Origin: Macrostomum hystrix | Taxonomy: Eukaryota; Platyhelminthes; Macrostomidae | Assembly: GCA_950097015.1 (NCBI GenBank) | Contig: CATNEN010000005.1 | Span: 5,819,501-5,883,500 of the forward strand | Length of the DNA: 64,000 nucleotides | Reading direction: 5' to 3' | Shown here: positions 54,124-63,494 of the stretch, piece after piece | Position numbering within the stretch: the stretch's first letter is position 1 | Layout: each line of letters opens with the position of its first letter | Made by a program: the position numbers and the translations under genes | The notes under the pieces: generated by a model | Told to the model about the DNA's origin: nothing | Database searches by the model: none | The model's input: the letters and a program-made list of their open reading frames with translations, nothing else

Positions 54124-57100
54124 GTAAGTCTTTTGACTATTTTATTTTCTTCTTTTTGTCTTTAGTATAAGAGAACACTGACAAGATCATACACGGAGGA
54201 CACTCCTATGAATAGTAATGGACACACACACTTACAAGTTTACATTTCAACCCTTCCACTGTGCCTTGGAGGTTTGGCCATCTACGATCGTAAATTCACA
54301 AATATAATTCAGGTTGTTGAAAGACTTGAAAATCTAGATAGATTATGCATTGCAGAGAGGTTAGGATAAAAGAATTTACGAATATTAACAGAGAAAAATG
54401 TAAGTGAAAATGAAATTTGGGATTTTTATTTTCATCGGTCATGACCATCATGATCATGATTCTCTAAACTATAAAGTCGCATTCCCGAAATCTAGAGAAA
54501 AGATTGCTATAAATATTGGTGTCATTTAATCCTGTGTTTGTATTAACTATTGCCCCATCTTACTTTTATCGTTAGGTATTTGAGTACTAGTTCATTTTCT
54601 AGGTATTAACAATGCACAAATCTATTTTCTTGTAGTCCACGATGTAAAAAATGCAATTTTCATAGATTTGACATCAATTTTTGACACATATTTGAGTTGA
54701 CACACAAAGCATTGATTTCTCATCCACTAAATACAAAATTAATTAGAATTTCTTCTCATTATCAGAGGCCTGAAACCCATCAGTCAAGCAGCTATTGGGA
54801 TAGACAACTCATGACTGCAGGCTGACATCAAAAGCTAATTAATCATTCGCAGTTTGATGGGGGAAATTTGATTAACAAAATTCTATATTAGTTCTATTCA
54901 GAATAATCTTCATTTAGTACGCGTGACGGCAGAACTAAAATACACTTTTCCATGAACTTCTCGTGTTATTATAGCCAAAACTGGCAGAGTTTGCTAAGTG
55001 GATATTTAAATTATCACATCATAGTACTATCTTCAGTATAATAATCTACTTATGCGATGAATACTATCTATGATAGTATAGTACAGTATAGTATAGTACA
55101 ATAGTATTTAATTTTATATGACTACTGTTAGTAGGTAGCTTGTTTAAAGTTTGATCCCGAAAAGCATAACTTGTTATAGCAGCGGCTGCGGCTGGGCCAA
55201 TGTGTATAATAACAATGTCTGCAGGAGGGCTGCGGGCAATGGCACATCATTTGGTGACAGTAGACCTGCAGCCAGCGAGGAGGCAACTCTGCTAATTCCG
55301 CTGACTTCTGTGCACACTTTCTCATCGTCAGGCAGTGTACACTCTCACTGTGACTTGGAGGTTCGCGCTAAAGGGCGTAAATTGCACGACAAGCCCCCAA
55401 GCCCTCTCTCCGCGGCTGCGCCCCAAACTAAACTAGCTTGCCGGCCCCTGCCACTCACCGCCCTGCTCAATCGGCTGAGGTGTTGTTGACATCTAAACAC
55501 AGCTTATAATTACAATTGCTAATCCTAGCAAAAAATCCTTTTCCCCAGCAGACACCATCGGCATTAATCGTCGTTCAAATGGGGAGCTGTGTCTCCAGCC
55601 GCCAGATGGAAATCCAAATGTCAAGCTGGAGACTCGAAGTCCATTTCAGCACTACTGCTACGACATGATCATCCGTGCCACCGGATTCACGTGGGACGCT
55701 GATGTCACGGCGCCAACGGGTCAAACTTCCACGCACAAGGGCAAATATCCGCGCATCTCCAACCAGTTCGAGTCGTCAGATGTGCCAGGAATTTTCTATG
55801 CCGGCACAATGACCCACGGTCTAGATTTTCGCGACGCCGCTGGCGGCTTCATTCACGGCTTCCGCTACACGGCCAGGGCGCTGCATCGCTACCTGGAGCA
55901 TCGTCGGCATGGCAACAGTTGGCCTAGCAACAAGGGCCCGCTGATGGGCCTAGTCGACGCGCTAGTGAAACGAATCAACGAAGGCTCGGGGACCTATCAG
56001 ATGTTCTCATATCTCAGCGATATCGTTCTAGTAGACAAGTGAGCATTCGATACCACTTCTGAGCAGGTTTTTCACTCCAATGATACGCAATTTTCTAGTT
56101 ATATGGCAACCGTTGTGCAAATTTGGAAGGGGTAAGTGACGAAGCAGTAACTCGAAGTCCTTGATACGACTCTTAAACCAAGCATTCCTGAGCTCAATTC
56201 CGCAGCGAGGTCACATTCATTTGGGCCCCACCGCGGAGAGAAGGCTTGGTGGCTTGTCAGTTTACCCCCTTGAGAGCCAACCTCCAAGGCACAGTGAGAG
56301 TGTACACTTCCTTACGGTGAGAAAGTCAGTGCAGATCTACACACCTGTGTGAGCGTGTGCCTGCATATGGTTATCTGTGTGCGTGTGTGCTCAGGAGTAA
56401 GCGAAATGCGCTGAATTCCTCCCTTGCATAGGGTCTAGTGCAGGGGTCGGCAAACTCCGGCCCGCGGGCCAGATGCGGCCCTCGAAGCTCCCAAATCCGG
56501 CCCGTTGCCCCTTCTGACATCTACAGTGTCCTGTTTCATCGCTCTCGTATCTAATCTCTTCCCTGTCTTATCTCTCCCGTGTCTAATCTCTCCCGTGTCT
56601 CATCGCTCTCGTATCTAATCTCTCCCGTGTCTCATCGCTCTCGTATCTAATCTCTCCCGTGTCTAGTCTCTCCCGTGACTAATGTTTCCCGTGTCTAATC
56701 TCTCCCGTGTCTAATCTCTTCCCTGTCTAATCTCTCCCGTGTCTAATCTCTCCCGTGTCTAATCTCTCCCGTGTCTAATCTCTTCCCTGTCTTATCTCTC
56801 CCGTGTCTCATCTCTCTCGTGTCCCATCTTTCCTGTGTCTCATCTCTCCCGTGTCTCATCTCTCCCCTATCTCATATTTATACAGTCAATGCGGCCCGCT
56901 GTCGTCTTTTGGGCTCTCTCTTTGGCCCGCCAGCAAATAAGTTTGCCCACCCCTGGTCTAGTGTCACCAAATGATGTATCGGTGTCCAATTTCATTATTC
57001 GCAAGTAAGGCATAATGACAAAATGGTATTACCTTTGTTAAAATGCCCTTCTACAAATGTTATAGTTGACCATGTCACAAAACATCCCCCCAGGGACCGA

Positions 57101-58298
57101 ACCAGCTTCACCCTATTGGAGGAGGTGCCATCAAAGACTCTGCACATTCTTCCTCGCATCACTGGCCACCGAGTCGATGAGGGCACCGATGTGATTGTGT
57201 TCCAGTTTGAGTACGGCAGAAATTTCTCCTCGCCCAGGGCGGACACATTTCACGAGCGACGGGCCGGATGCGACATTGCTAGTGGATACGAGTGCAACTT
57301 CCTGCACCCGGTGCTGTACCATTACAAACGACTACCTACTAGTAAGTATTAAAAAAAAGAAAAATTGCACCTTTTTAATTAAAATTGTTTTAAGATGCGT
57401 TATAAATCAGACGAATAGATCGAAGAAGTCGCCAGAAACTTTGAGAAGCACCATAATTCCGCCTAAAAATTATCTGCGTTTATGATGACAAATTTTAGCG
57501 CAGCAACAAAAGTTTTCCAGGAAACAGCCAGGTGTGTCCCGTCTTGCTTTAGAGTTCTTAAGAATTTTCCTTGTTACATTTCCATGGATCTTGAGTCTGG
57601 ATCTCAAAACCAAGGAAAACGTTTCTATTATGGGGATAGACACTTAATTTTCTAATTTTTCTATTTACCAAACCCAATAGTGTTAATTGGGTTCGTTGAG
57701 CAGTAGCTGGGAGAGTGAGTAGCTGCCTCCCTCCAGTCCATGGACTGAATAAACCTGCTGTACGAAGCCTTTGGGACATCTTGCTGTACACAAGTAAAGC
57801 TGGTTTGGTAAAAAATGTTAAAAATAACAGGAGGGCAGTAGGCTCTGGCACATCATTTGGTGAAAGTGGACCCGCAGCCTGCGAGGAGGCAATTCTGCCC
57901 ATTCCGCTGACTCCTGAGTACGTACGCACACAGACAGGTGTGTACATTTGCCTTGACTTTCTCATCGTAATAAGGTAATTAACCGACATCTCGCATTTCC
58001 AGAGCAGCAAATGTTCAACGAGAGTCTGAAGGCCAACAAGCTCAAACTGCCAGAGCCGCACGGCACACTGCACCTAATGGAGGACTTTTTCACCAACTTC
58101 CGTCAGGACAATCAACTAGTGCCCCTGGTGGCATTCCTGGAAGCCGCTCTTGAACGCCCCCTTACTCCGCCGTCCAATGAGCAGTGCTTCCGCCTGGCTC
58201 TGAGCTACGGAGAGGTACCGCAGTACTGCGCTGAGCTTGGCAACCGGTGGTCAGTAGCTGAGCTGATGAACGGCGGTCTCAATGGAGTGCCCCGCTGA
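53283..58298 (+). CDS. FOXRED2: FOXRED2-like FAD-dependent oxidoreductase, complete gene
   Basis: Four exons (53283-54123, 55552-56038, 57094-57341, 58003-58298) join in frame to 623 residues; intron phases are 1, 2, 1. The N-terminus MGYIPPVNLLLMFLG is a signal peptide. The FAD-binding Rossmann motif is CIVGAGPSGLQLAYFM (about 38-53) and the NADPH motif is LIIGKGNSAFETA. Family-specific blocks are PRHGKLISINKRW, HYVGDVRA, LLDTYQLKSLDG, GGFIHGFRYTARALHR and FQFEYGRNFS. FOXRED2 (ERFAD) is an ER-lumen flavoprotein that assists ER-associated degradation together with SEL1L and ERdj5. The C-terminus ends NGVPR with no KDEL-type retention signal, and the protein is shorter than the roughly 680-residue human form. 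Confidence 0.93.
54250..54305 (-). mobile_element. SINE-B fragment in FOXRED2 intron 1
   Basis: CACTGTGCCTTGGAGGTTTG and GATCGTAAATT correspond to the inverted central block of SINE-B. Only about 50 bp are recognisable. Confidence 0.55.
55185..55435 (-). mobile_element. SINE-B copy in FOXRED2 intron 1
   Basis: Inverted copy: GCAGGAGGGCTGCGGGCAAT, GGCACATCATTTGGTGACAG, GCCAGCGAGGAGGCAACTCT, CTTTCTCATCGTCAGGCAGT, AGTGTACACTCTCACTGTG and GCCCTCTCTCCGCGGCTGCG. The internal CACACCTGTG block is deleted. Confidence 0.85.
55549..56038 (+). CDS. FOXRED2: FOXRED2-like exon 2 (NAGNAG acceptor)
   Basis: The acceptor reads TTCCCCAGCAG, so the exon can start at 55549 or 55552, adding or removing one codon without a frame change. 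It encodes YDMIIRATGFTWD, GIFYAGTMTHGLDFRDAAGG and YQMFSYLSDIVLVD. Donor AA then GTGAGC, phase 2. Confidence 0.93.
56441..56955. mobile_element. Non-autonomous hAT-like MITE containing a minisatellite
   Basis: A 515-bp element with 16-bp terminal inverted repeats, CAGGGGTCGGCAAACT left and AGTTTGCCCACCCCTG right (15 of 16 match), flanked by a perfect 8-bp duplication GTCTAGTG (56433-56440 and 56956-56963). An 8-bp duplication and CAGGGG ends are typical of hAT transposons. Subterminal GGCCCGCGGGCC-type GC-rich inverted motifs sit inside both ends. The centre is a tandem array, and there is no transposase. Confidence 0.92.
56520..56880. repeat. Minisatellite inside the hAT-like MITE, about 16-bp unit
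   Basis: About 22 copies of TCTCCCGTGTCTAATC with CTTCCCTG, CGCTCTCGTA and CTCATC variants. The unit is closely related to those of the arrays at 21905-22350 and (inverted) 60640-61345. Confidence 0.93.
57094..57341 (+). CDS. FOXRED2: FOXRED2-like exon 3
   Basis: Encodes LLEEVPSKTLHILP, VIVFQFEYGRNFS and NFLHPVLYHYKRLPT, matching the C-terminal half of FOXRED2. Acceptor CATCCCCCCAG, donor ACTA then GTAAGT. Confidence 0.93.
57705..57785 (+). mobile_element. SINE-A tail fragment, FOXRED2 intron 3
   Basis: CAGTCCATGGACTGAATAAA followed by CTGTACGAAGCCTT matches the SINE-A segment near 59300-59335 (CAGTCCATGGACTGAACAGC, TGTACGCAGCCTT). Confidence 0.6.
57820..57990 (-). mobile_element. SINE-B copy, FOXRED2 intron 3
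   Basis: Inverted: CAGGAGGGCAGTAGGC, GGCACATCATTTGGTGAAAG, GCGAGGAGGCAATTCTGCCC, ATTCCGCTGACTCCTGAG, ACAGGTGTGTACA and TTTCTCATCG. Truncated at the head side. Confidence 0.8.
58003..58298 (+). CDS. FOXRED2: FOXRED2-like exon 4 (C-terminus)
   Basis: Encodes the last 98 residues, including LHLMEDFFTNF and VPLVAFLEAALERPL, ending GLNGVPR and TGA at 58296-58298. Acceptor CATTTCCAG. Confidence 0.92.
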
Positions 58299-58375
58299 TG
58301 TCTCACTCTCTGAAAAATATTCTGCTGATTTTTTTCTACTCTGGGAGTCTTTTTGGGCAAAAAATCTTAGGAGAG

Positions 58376-58748
58376 GTTAGTGACGCCCCCAAGTGACAGT
58401 ACCATGCGGTAGTGACGCCTCCAAGTGATAGTACCATGCGGTAGTGACGCCTCCAAGTGATAGTACCATGCGGTAGTGACGCCTCCAAGTGATAGTACCA
58501 TGCGGTAGTGACGCCTCCAAGTGATAGTACCATGTGGTAGTGACGCCCCCAAGTGATAATACCCTGTGGTAGTGACGCCCCCAAGTGATAGTACCATGCG
58601 GTTGTGACGCCCCCAAGTGATAGTACCATGCGGTTGTGACGCCCCCAAGTGATAGATGTAGTACCACGTGGTAGCGGTGCCCCCATTTAGTAGTGGCGCC
58701 CCCAGAGGGTTCCTCTTCCACTAGACAAAAATCCTGGCTACGCTACTG
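58376..58748. repeat. Minisatellite (32-bp unit, about 10 copies) ending in a MITE-like terminus
   Basis: Copies of AAGTGATAGTACCATGCGGT plus GTGACGCCTCC. The right flank continues with unique sequence to ATCCTGGCTACGCTACTG at 58731-58748, whose reverse complement CAGTAGCGTAGCCAGGAT is a MITE-type end similar to that at 48126. The left terminus is not visible. The array lies 80 bp after the FOXRED2-like stop codon and so may be within its 3' UTR. Confidence 0.9.
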
Positions 58749-59111
58749 GCCTGAATACGCTCGTAGTTCATTCATATTAAAAAAACTAGCGATCAACGAG
58801 TAGTACGAGTAAGACTGAAAATAATAGACTTTGAACACCTTAAATATCTAAGCTAAAGTTGAATGACGTTTTCTCTCAACACAATTGAAATATCCGAGAT
58901 ATTATTCGTTTTCAGTTTTTTTAATTCAAATAGATTTTAAGTACTCGTCTTTAGACTGCACACAAGCGATTCTACAGAATACGTATTACATTTTGAATCT
59001 AATTCAGCTAATTTTCCGAAGAGTATAAATAGTTACTCAATGAGAATTGCTCTTCGAACCAAAACTAAAAAAAACTAAAACGTTTGTTTAACCGAAGAAA
59101 AAATCGAAGTA
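58749..59111. other. Intergenic, no gene seen
   Basis: AT-rich sequence between the FOXRED2-like gene and a SINE. Nothing recognised. Confidence 0.4.
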
Positions 59112-59412
59112 GGAGGTTGTAGCCTAGTGGTTAGAGCGTTGCACTCACGACTTGAAGGTCGGGGGTTCGATTCCGGACTCCACTGGAACAATTTGTGTCC
59201 TTTAGCAAGACACTTAACTCTGCATTGCTTCAGTTCAACCAGCTGTTAATTAGGTACCAGCATTACCTGGGATAATTGGAGGTGGGTGTGGCATCACCCC
59301 AGTCCATGGACTGAACAGCTGTACGCAGCCTTCAGATGCAATGCAAAGCAACAGCTGCGGCTGTGCTGTTGGCTGCAAATCGGACCCAATTTGGCCAGGT
59401 GTAATAAAAAAG
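59112..59412 (+). mobile_element. SINE-A, full-length tRNA-derived SINE
   Basis: The tRNA head has a perfect A box TAGCCTAGTGG (59120-59130) and a perfect B box GGTTCGATTCC (59164-59174), so polymerase III promoter elements are intact. A conserved-looking block TCCTTTAGCAAGACACTTAA (from about 59198) follows, similar to central domains shared by SINEs of several animal phyla, then CAGTCCATGGACTG and a 3' part ending near GGCCAGGTGTAATAAAAAAG. The cloverleaf does not pair well enough to call a functional tRNA gene. Confidence 0.88.
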
Positions 59413-60338
59413 AGAAGTAGGAATGAAAAAAATTTAAACAGAAGCCAAGAACTATAGAATTAATAAAATCGCGAAAAATCGCTGCACGTACTCTTCAATA
59501 TAAAAGTTTTCTCGTAACGAGGAAAATAGAAAGTGCTCACTAAATTCGGAAAAGTTCAAGCAGACACTTTTGCCAGAATTTTAATATTAAGAAATACAGA
59601 CAATATTGTAAACCAAAAGTGCTATGGAAATACCGCGGAAATGCCGCGGAATTACCGCGTTTCGCAGTCTCACTCACATTTGGCAGACTTAATTCATAAT
59701 GAGACAACTCGGGTAGCTAAAATAGATATGACTATATGATTCCGTTTCTAAAGCTTCAATATTTAAAGTTCTGTTTCATATTGACATCATTTCTTTAAAA
59801 AATCGTGTACAGAGAATGCAGAACTGCATAGTTTTTAGAAACGGAATGTCTTCCGGTTTTCTCTCTCTAAAAGTGGTGTACATTGACGAATCATCATGTA
59901 TACTGTATTACTGAGCTATGGACTACATATGTCCAAGTATTCTTGAATTAGTATTTAAATAATGAAATTATACTGAAGCTTCAAAGCTCAGCCGCTCAAA
60001 ATTGAGCATAGAAGTCTAGCGCGGTCGTTTTGAACATGTAAGTATGATCAAACTTGTTTGGACTGAACAAGTGAACGGACTGAACGGACACGTACACGAA
60101 CTTTAGAAGCGCAATATGTCATTTCTACCATGGAATAGTGTATGTTACAGTGTGTACTTTGTTTACCGTAACCAAGTTTTAAGTTATCTAATCCGAGTGA
60201 CTTCAAGAACTGTCTTTCAACGAATTCTGTTAGCAGTTTATATCACACAAAAGAACGAGCGAAATTAGCGAAAGTTAATTCGTAACTCTTCTCACGATTA
60301 CAAGTATTTTGGTACATTTTGCTTTCTACTTGCTGCAG
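59413..60338. other. Upstream of the Mab-21-domain gene, first exon not found
   Basis: AT-rich. A 68-codon frame at 59533-59739 has no recognised domain. It ends in an acceptor (CTTTCTACTTGCTGCAG), so an upstream exon, or a spliced leader, should join at 60339. Confidence 0.4.
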
Positions 60339-60386
60339 GACTCGGAAACACAATAAACGAGCAAAGCAGTATCAACAGAAGGCAAA
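60339..60386 (+). CDS. Mab-21-domain gene, exon A (probable)
   Basis: 48 bp between TTGCTGCAG and AAA then GTAAGT. In the frame of the later exons it reads TRKHNKRAKQYQQKA with no Met, so an upstream exon is needed. Confidence 0.55.
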
Positions 60387-63300
60387 GTAAGTCTTGAAAA
60401 TTACAACGTGATTCATTCTTTCAAAATACAGATTTAAAGTAACATTCTTGCCAACCCCACTTTAGTGACGAAATAAAATTAACGAAAAATTCTACAAAAT
60501 CCGATCGAGATTCACAAAAACAGTGAGTCAATCTTTCGAAAACTTTTAGTTGCATACAAAATTCGGAAACCTCATGTACCTTGCGGGCCAAAGATTAATC
60601 CAAAAGACGAAAACAGGCGGCACTGACTGTGGACAGCTCAGACAGAGAAGAGATGAGACAGGGAAGAGATAAGACTAGGAAGAGATGAGACTAGGAAGAG
60701 ATAAGACAGGGAAGAGATGAGACAGGGAAGAGATGAGACAGGGAAGAGATGAGACTAGGAAGAGATGAGACAGGGAAGAGATGAGACAGGGAAGAGATGA
60801 GACAGGGAAGAGATAAGACTAGGAAGAGATGAGACAGGGAAGAGATGAGACAGGGAAGAGATGAGACAGGGAAGAGATGAGACAGGAAAGAGATAAGACT
60901 AGGAAGAGATGAGACAGGGAAGAGATGAGACAGGGAAGAGATGAGACAGGGAAGAGATGAGACTAGGAAGAGATGAGACTAGGAAGAGATGAGACAGGTA
61001 AGAGATGAGACTAGGAAGAGATGAGACTAGGAAGAGATGAGACTAGGAAGAGATGAGACAGGGAAGAGATGAGACTAGGAAGAGATGAGACAGGGAAGAG
61101 ATGAGACAGGGAAGAGATGAGACAGGGAAGAGATGAGACAGGGAAGAGATGAGACAGGGAAGAGATGAGACTAGGAAGAGATGAGACTAGGAAGAGATGA
61201 GACAGGGAAGAGATGAGACAGGGAAGAGATGAGACTAGGAAGAGATGAGACAGGGAAGAGATGAGACCAGGAAGAGATGAGATAGGGAATAGATGAGACA
61301 GGGAAGAGATGAGACAGGGAAGAGAAAAGACTAGGAAGAAATGAGACGATGGAAAGAAGCGACAAGGGAGAGATTGAAACAATTTCAACTCTGTCATCCA
61401 TGTTGAGTGCTTTCAGGAAAGCTGAAAGTGATCCTGATGAGGCGCATTCAATCATGCTGTACAGTCTGTTATACGAGGCTGGTTTCAACGAGCGGGATGC
61501 AGGTCAGCAGCGAAGAGCTGCGGACGGCCTGCAGAGCGCGGCCCAGCAGCTCGCCGGCGATGCCCGTCAGCTAGTGGGCAGCTCAGCCGATTGCTGGAGC
61601 AGTCTCGTCGACTCTAGCAGCAAGCCAGTTGCCAAAGCTTACTTCAGCTGGCTTATCATTTTAAACTCGAAGCCGGAAGAGAGACTGCACCTGAAAGGCG
61701 ACTGTCAGTGTCAGGGCATGAGGAACCAGAGGCTTATTGTGCAAGCTGGTCGTGTTCTGACGTCCGAGTATGCTGGTGCGTAATGTGAAAACATCTTTTT
61801 AGAATCACTTTTGTCAGCTTTCATCGACCCCTGCGTCTGCTAAGATATCAGCGGAGTAGGAAGAATTGCGCCCTCGCTGGCTGCTAACGACTGTTGCTAA
61901 ATAATGAGTCCTACAAATATTGCTACGATAACCAAGATCTCAAGCAAAGGCTTCAACTTATTTCCAGGACACCTGCCGATACTGAAGGTCCCAGAGTGCG
62001 GATTGAGGCCCGCACAGACTATCCAGCATGTCATCCAGTGCTGCAGTCCGCACCGAAGTGACAAAAGTCGCCAGCTCCTACCAGAGAAATCAGACCCGGA
62101 TGTTGGGGCTATCCTGGAGTTCGGGATGGATACGAAACAGCCCAACCAGCTGCTATTGAGCTACCGACTGCAGGAGAAGCGGATGATGTGCGGTCTGAGC
62201 ACCGTCCAGGGCCAGCTGTTCGTGCTGATTAAGTTCGTATTTCAGAGACTACTGAAAACCAGAGTGCTCAAGACTTACCATGCGAGGAATCTGCTCTTCC
62301 ACATGCTCAGCAAGTACAGAAATGATGGACCTGGTGTATGGGCGAAGCAGAGCCTCATTGCATTGCTGAAAGAGGCTCTAGACATGATGCTGAAGTTCTT
62401 GGACAAGATTGACGCTACGAGTGACGCTTGTATGCCAAATTTCTTTTTACCTGAAGCGCCGCTTCGTTTAGTTGGCACTGGAGTGTGCTGCACCGAGGTA
62501 AAAGCCGATCTAAGAAACACCTTTTTGGATCTAAAAGCCGACTTGACGCCTCTCCTAGAGCTGGTGAAGTCTTGCGTTAGGCCTCGAAAGTCAGGAAAAG
62601 TATTCCAGCCATTCACCGTGCTTCCACTTGTTGAGCTGGCCGACTTCGACCGATGCACTGGAGACGCTCTTCTCTACCTGACGGTGCAAGCGATGATCAA
62701 GCAGAGGTTCCAGAGCTTCAACCGGATGACCTACCGAAATTCGTTGAACGCATTTCAAAGCTCCGATGGCTAGCCGGCTCATCTTCCATTAGTGCGTGCC
62801 TCTTGACAATGGCGCAACTGAAGCTTGGCCACTTAGATAGCGCCAAGTTGAAACTGGAAGCCGTGTCTTGGCGACAAGCGGAACCGTGCCAGTTCTGCTT
62901 CACCTGCAGTGAACGAGAGCTCGATTTCAGCTTTCTACCGGAGTTCACTCGGTCGCTAATGAAATTAGAGCAATTCGGTAGCGGATGGACCCTGCAGGTG
63001 AACTTCCGCGCTCTGCTATGGAGCCTGCAGGCCGAGCTGCTGCCAAGACGGCACCTGTTCTTGAACGAATGGCGCAGAGGTATCGAGGATGACATGGACA
63101 TGACAGAGCTGCACACTATGGCCCACTACAGCAGGAGCCCTAAGCGATTGCGTAATTTATCCATGAAGATGAACGACTTGCTGTCAGCGAAGCCGGGACC
63201 CGAAGATTCAGGCAGAACTTCCGCTATCAACAGCAAGGCGTGCTTCAACGGCCTGAGCCTAGTGTTGTTTTTGTCAGCAGCTTTGGCGATTCTATCCAGA

Positions 63301-63494
63301 CTGGGACTGATCCTTGAGGGTGCAGCCATGCTAGAAGGCATCATGGACATTGTGATCTTCTGTCTAGGTGTAGTAACCTACATTGAGCTCCACCGTCAGT
63401 TAAAATTTTCTGCCTGGCTCCTGACCAAGGCGTCGTCTAGCGATTGGAGAAGACAGTGGTACACGTCTGTGGAATTCTCGGTAATTCTGCCCAT
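60339..63494 (+). CDS. Mab-21/cGAS-like domain membrane protein, partial and frameshifted
   Basis: Exons 60339-60386, 60466-60522, 61417-61775 and 61968-63494 join in one frame as far as about 62700. The second half of the last exon is open in the -1 frame, so a frameshift lies between about 62684 and 62770. The Mab-21 C-terminal domain is recognised from LLLSYRLQEKRMM, LIKFVFQRLL, LKTYHARNLLFHML and MPNFFLPEAPLRLVG. Upstream, LVGSSADCW resembles the GS motif of the nucleotidyltransferase core, but I see no D/E-x-D metal site, so an enzymatic role is doubtful. After the shift come FVERISKLRWLAGSSSISAC and two hydrophobic helices (about 63244-63390), suggesting C-terminal membrane anchoring. 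The exon ends AT then GTAAGT; if not spliced it stops at TAA 63496-63498. Substrate and role unknown. Confidence 0.75.
60466..60522 (+). CDS. Mab-21-domain gene, exon B (probable)
   Basis: 57 bp between CCCACTTTAG and ACA then GTGAGT. It continues the frame as DEIKLTKNSTKSDRDSQK; the other two frames meet stops. Charged, probably disordered. Confidence 0.55.
60583..61370. mobile_element. Second copy of the hAT-like MITE with expanded 16-bp array
   Basis: The left flank 60583-60630 (GCGGGCCAAAG, CCAAAAGACGA, CACTGACTGT) aligns in order with the inverted right-hand end of the MITE at 56884-56936. The array at about 60640-61345 follows, about 44 copies of GAGACAGGGAAGAGAT or its GACTAGGAAGAGAT variant. 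Terminal repeats proper are not visible, so the copy is truncated. It lies in the intron between exons B and C of the Mab-21-domain gene. Confidence 0.82.
61417..61775 (+). CDS. Mab-21-domain gene, exon C
   Basis: Starts after GAGTGCTTTCAG and ends GCTG then GTGCGT (phase 1). It encodes KAESDPDEAHSIMLYSLLYE, ARQLVGSSADCWSS and AYFSWLIILNSKPEERLHL. The first in-frame Met of the joined exons is at 61454. The preceding intron carries the hAT-MITE-type array. Confidence 0.75.
61850..61912 (+). mobile_element. SINE-B fragment in the last intron of the Mab-21-domain gene
   Basis: TCAGCGGAGTAGGAAGAATT, then GCCCTCGCTGGCTGC and GTTGCTAAATAATGA, a diverged match to TCAGCGGAATGGGCAGAATT and the following SINE-B block. 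Confidence 0.6.
61968..63494 (+). CDS. Mab-21-domain gene, exon D with frameshift
   Basis: Starts after CTTATTTCCAG with HLPILKVPECGLRPA and carries the whole recognisable Mab-21 domain up to about 62480. Frame 1 stops at TAG 62771-62773; the continuation FVERISKLRWLAG is in the -1 frame, which is open from before 62653 to 63498. No intron of reasonable size fits between. A 1-base deletion or 2-base insertion, in the genome or the assembly, is the simplest cause. Confidence 0.78.

Larger units (their letters stand above)
56175..57000 (+). mobile_element. SINE-B copy split by a hAT-like MITE, FOXRED2 intron 2
   Basis: The 5' part (56175-56440) runs from the tRNA-like head (CTCAATTCCGCAGCGAGGTC) to GCATAGGGTCTAGTG. 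The 3' part resumes at 56956 with GTCTAGTGTCACCAAATGAT. The interrupted sequence matches the intact order GGTCTAGTGTCACCAAATGA at 6922-6943, so the MITE inserted after this SINE. Confidence 0.88.

Noticed and set aside
59112-59185. A functional tRNA gene
   Set aside because: A and B boxes are perfect, but acceptor and anticodon stems do not pair and a SINE body follows without a terminator.
61349-61416. ATG 61349 as the start of the Mab-21-domain protein
   Set aside because: It lies in the decayed edge of the minisatellite, and a good acceptor at 61416 joins the frame to two upstream open exons instead.
62684-62715. A tiny intron (23 or 32 bp, GT-AG) that would repair the Mab-21 gene frame
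   Set aside because: Too short for a spliceosomal intron by comparison with the 79-bp and longer introns here; an indel is simpler.
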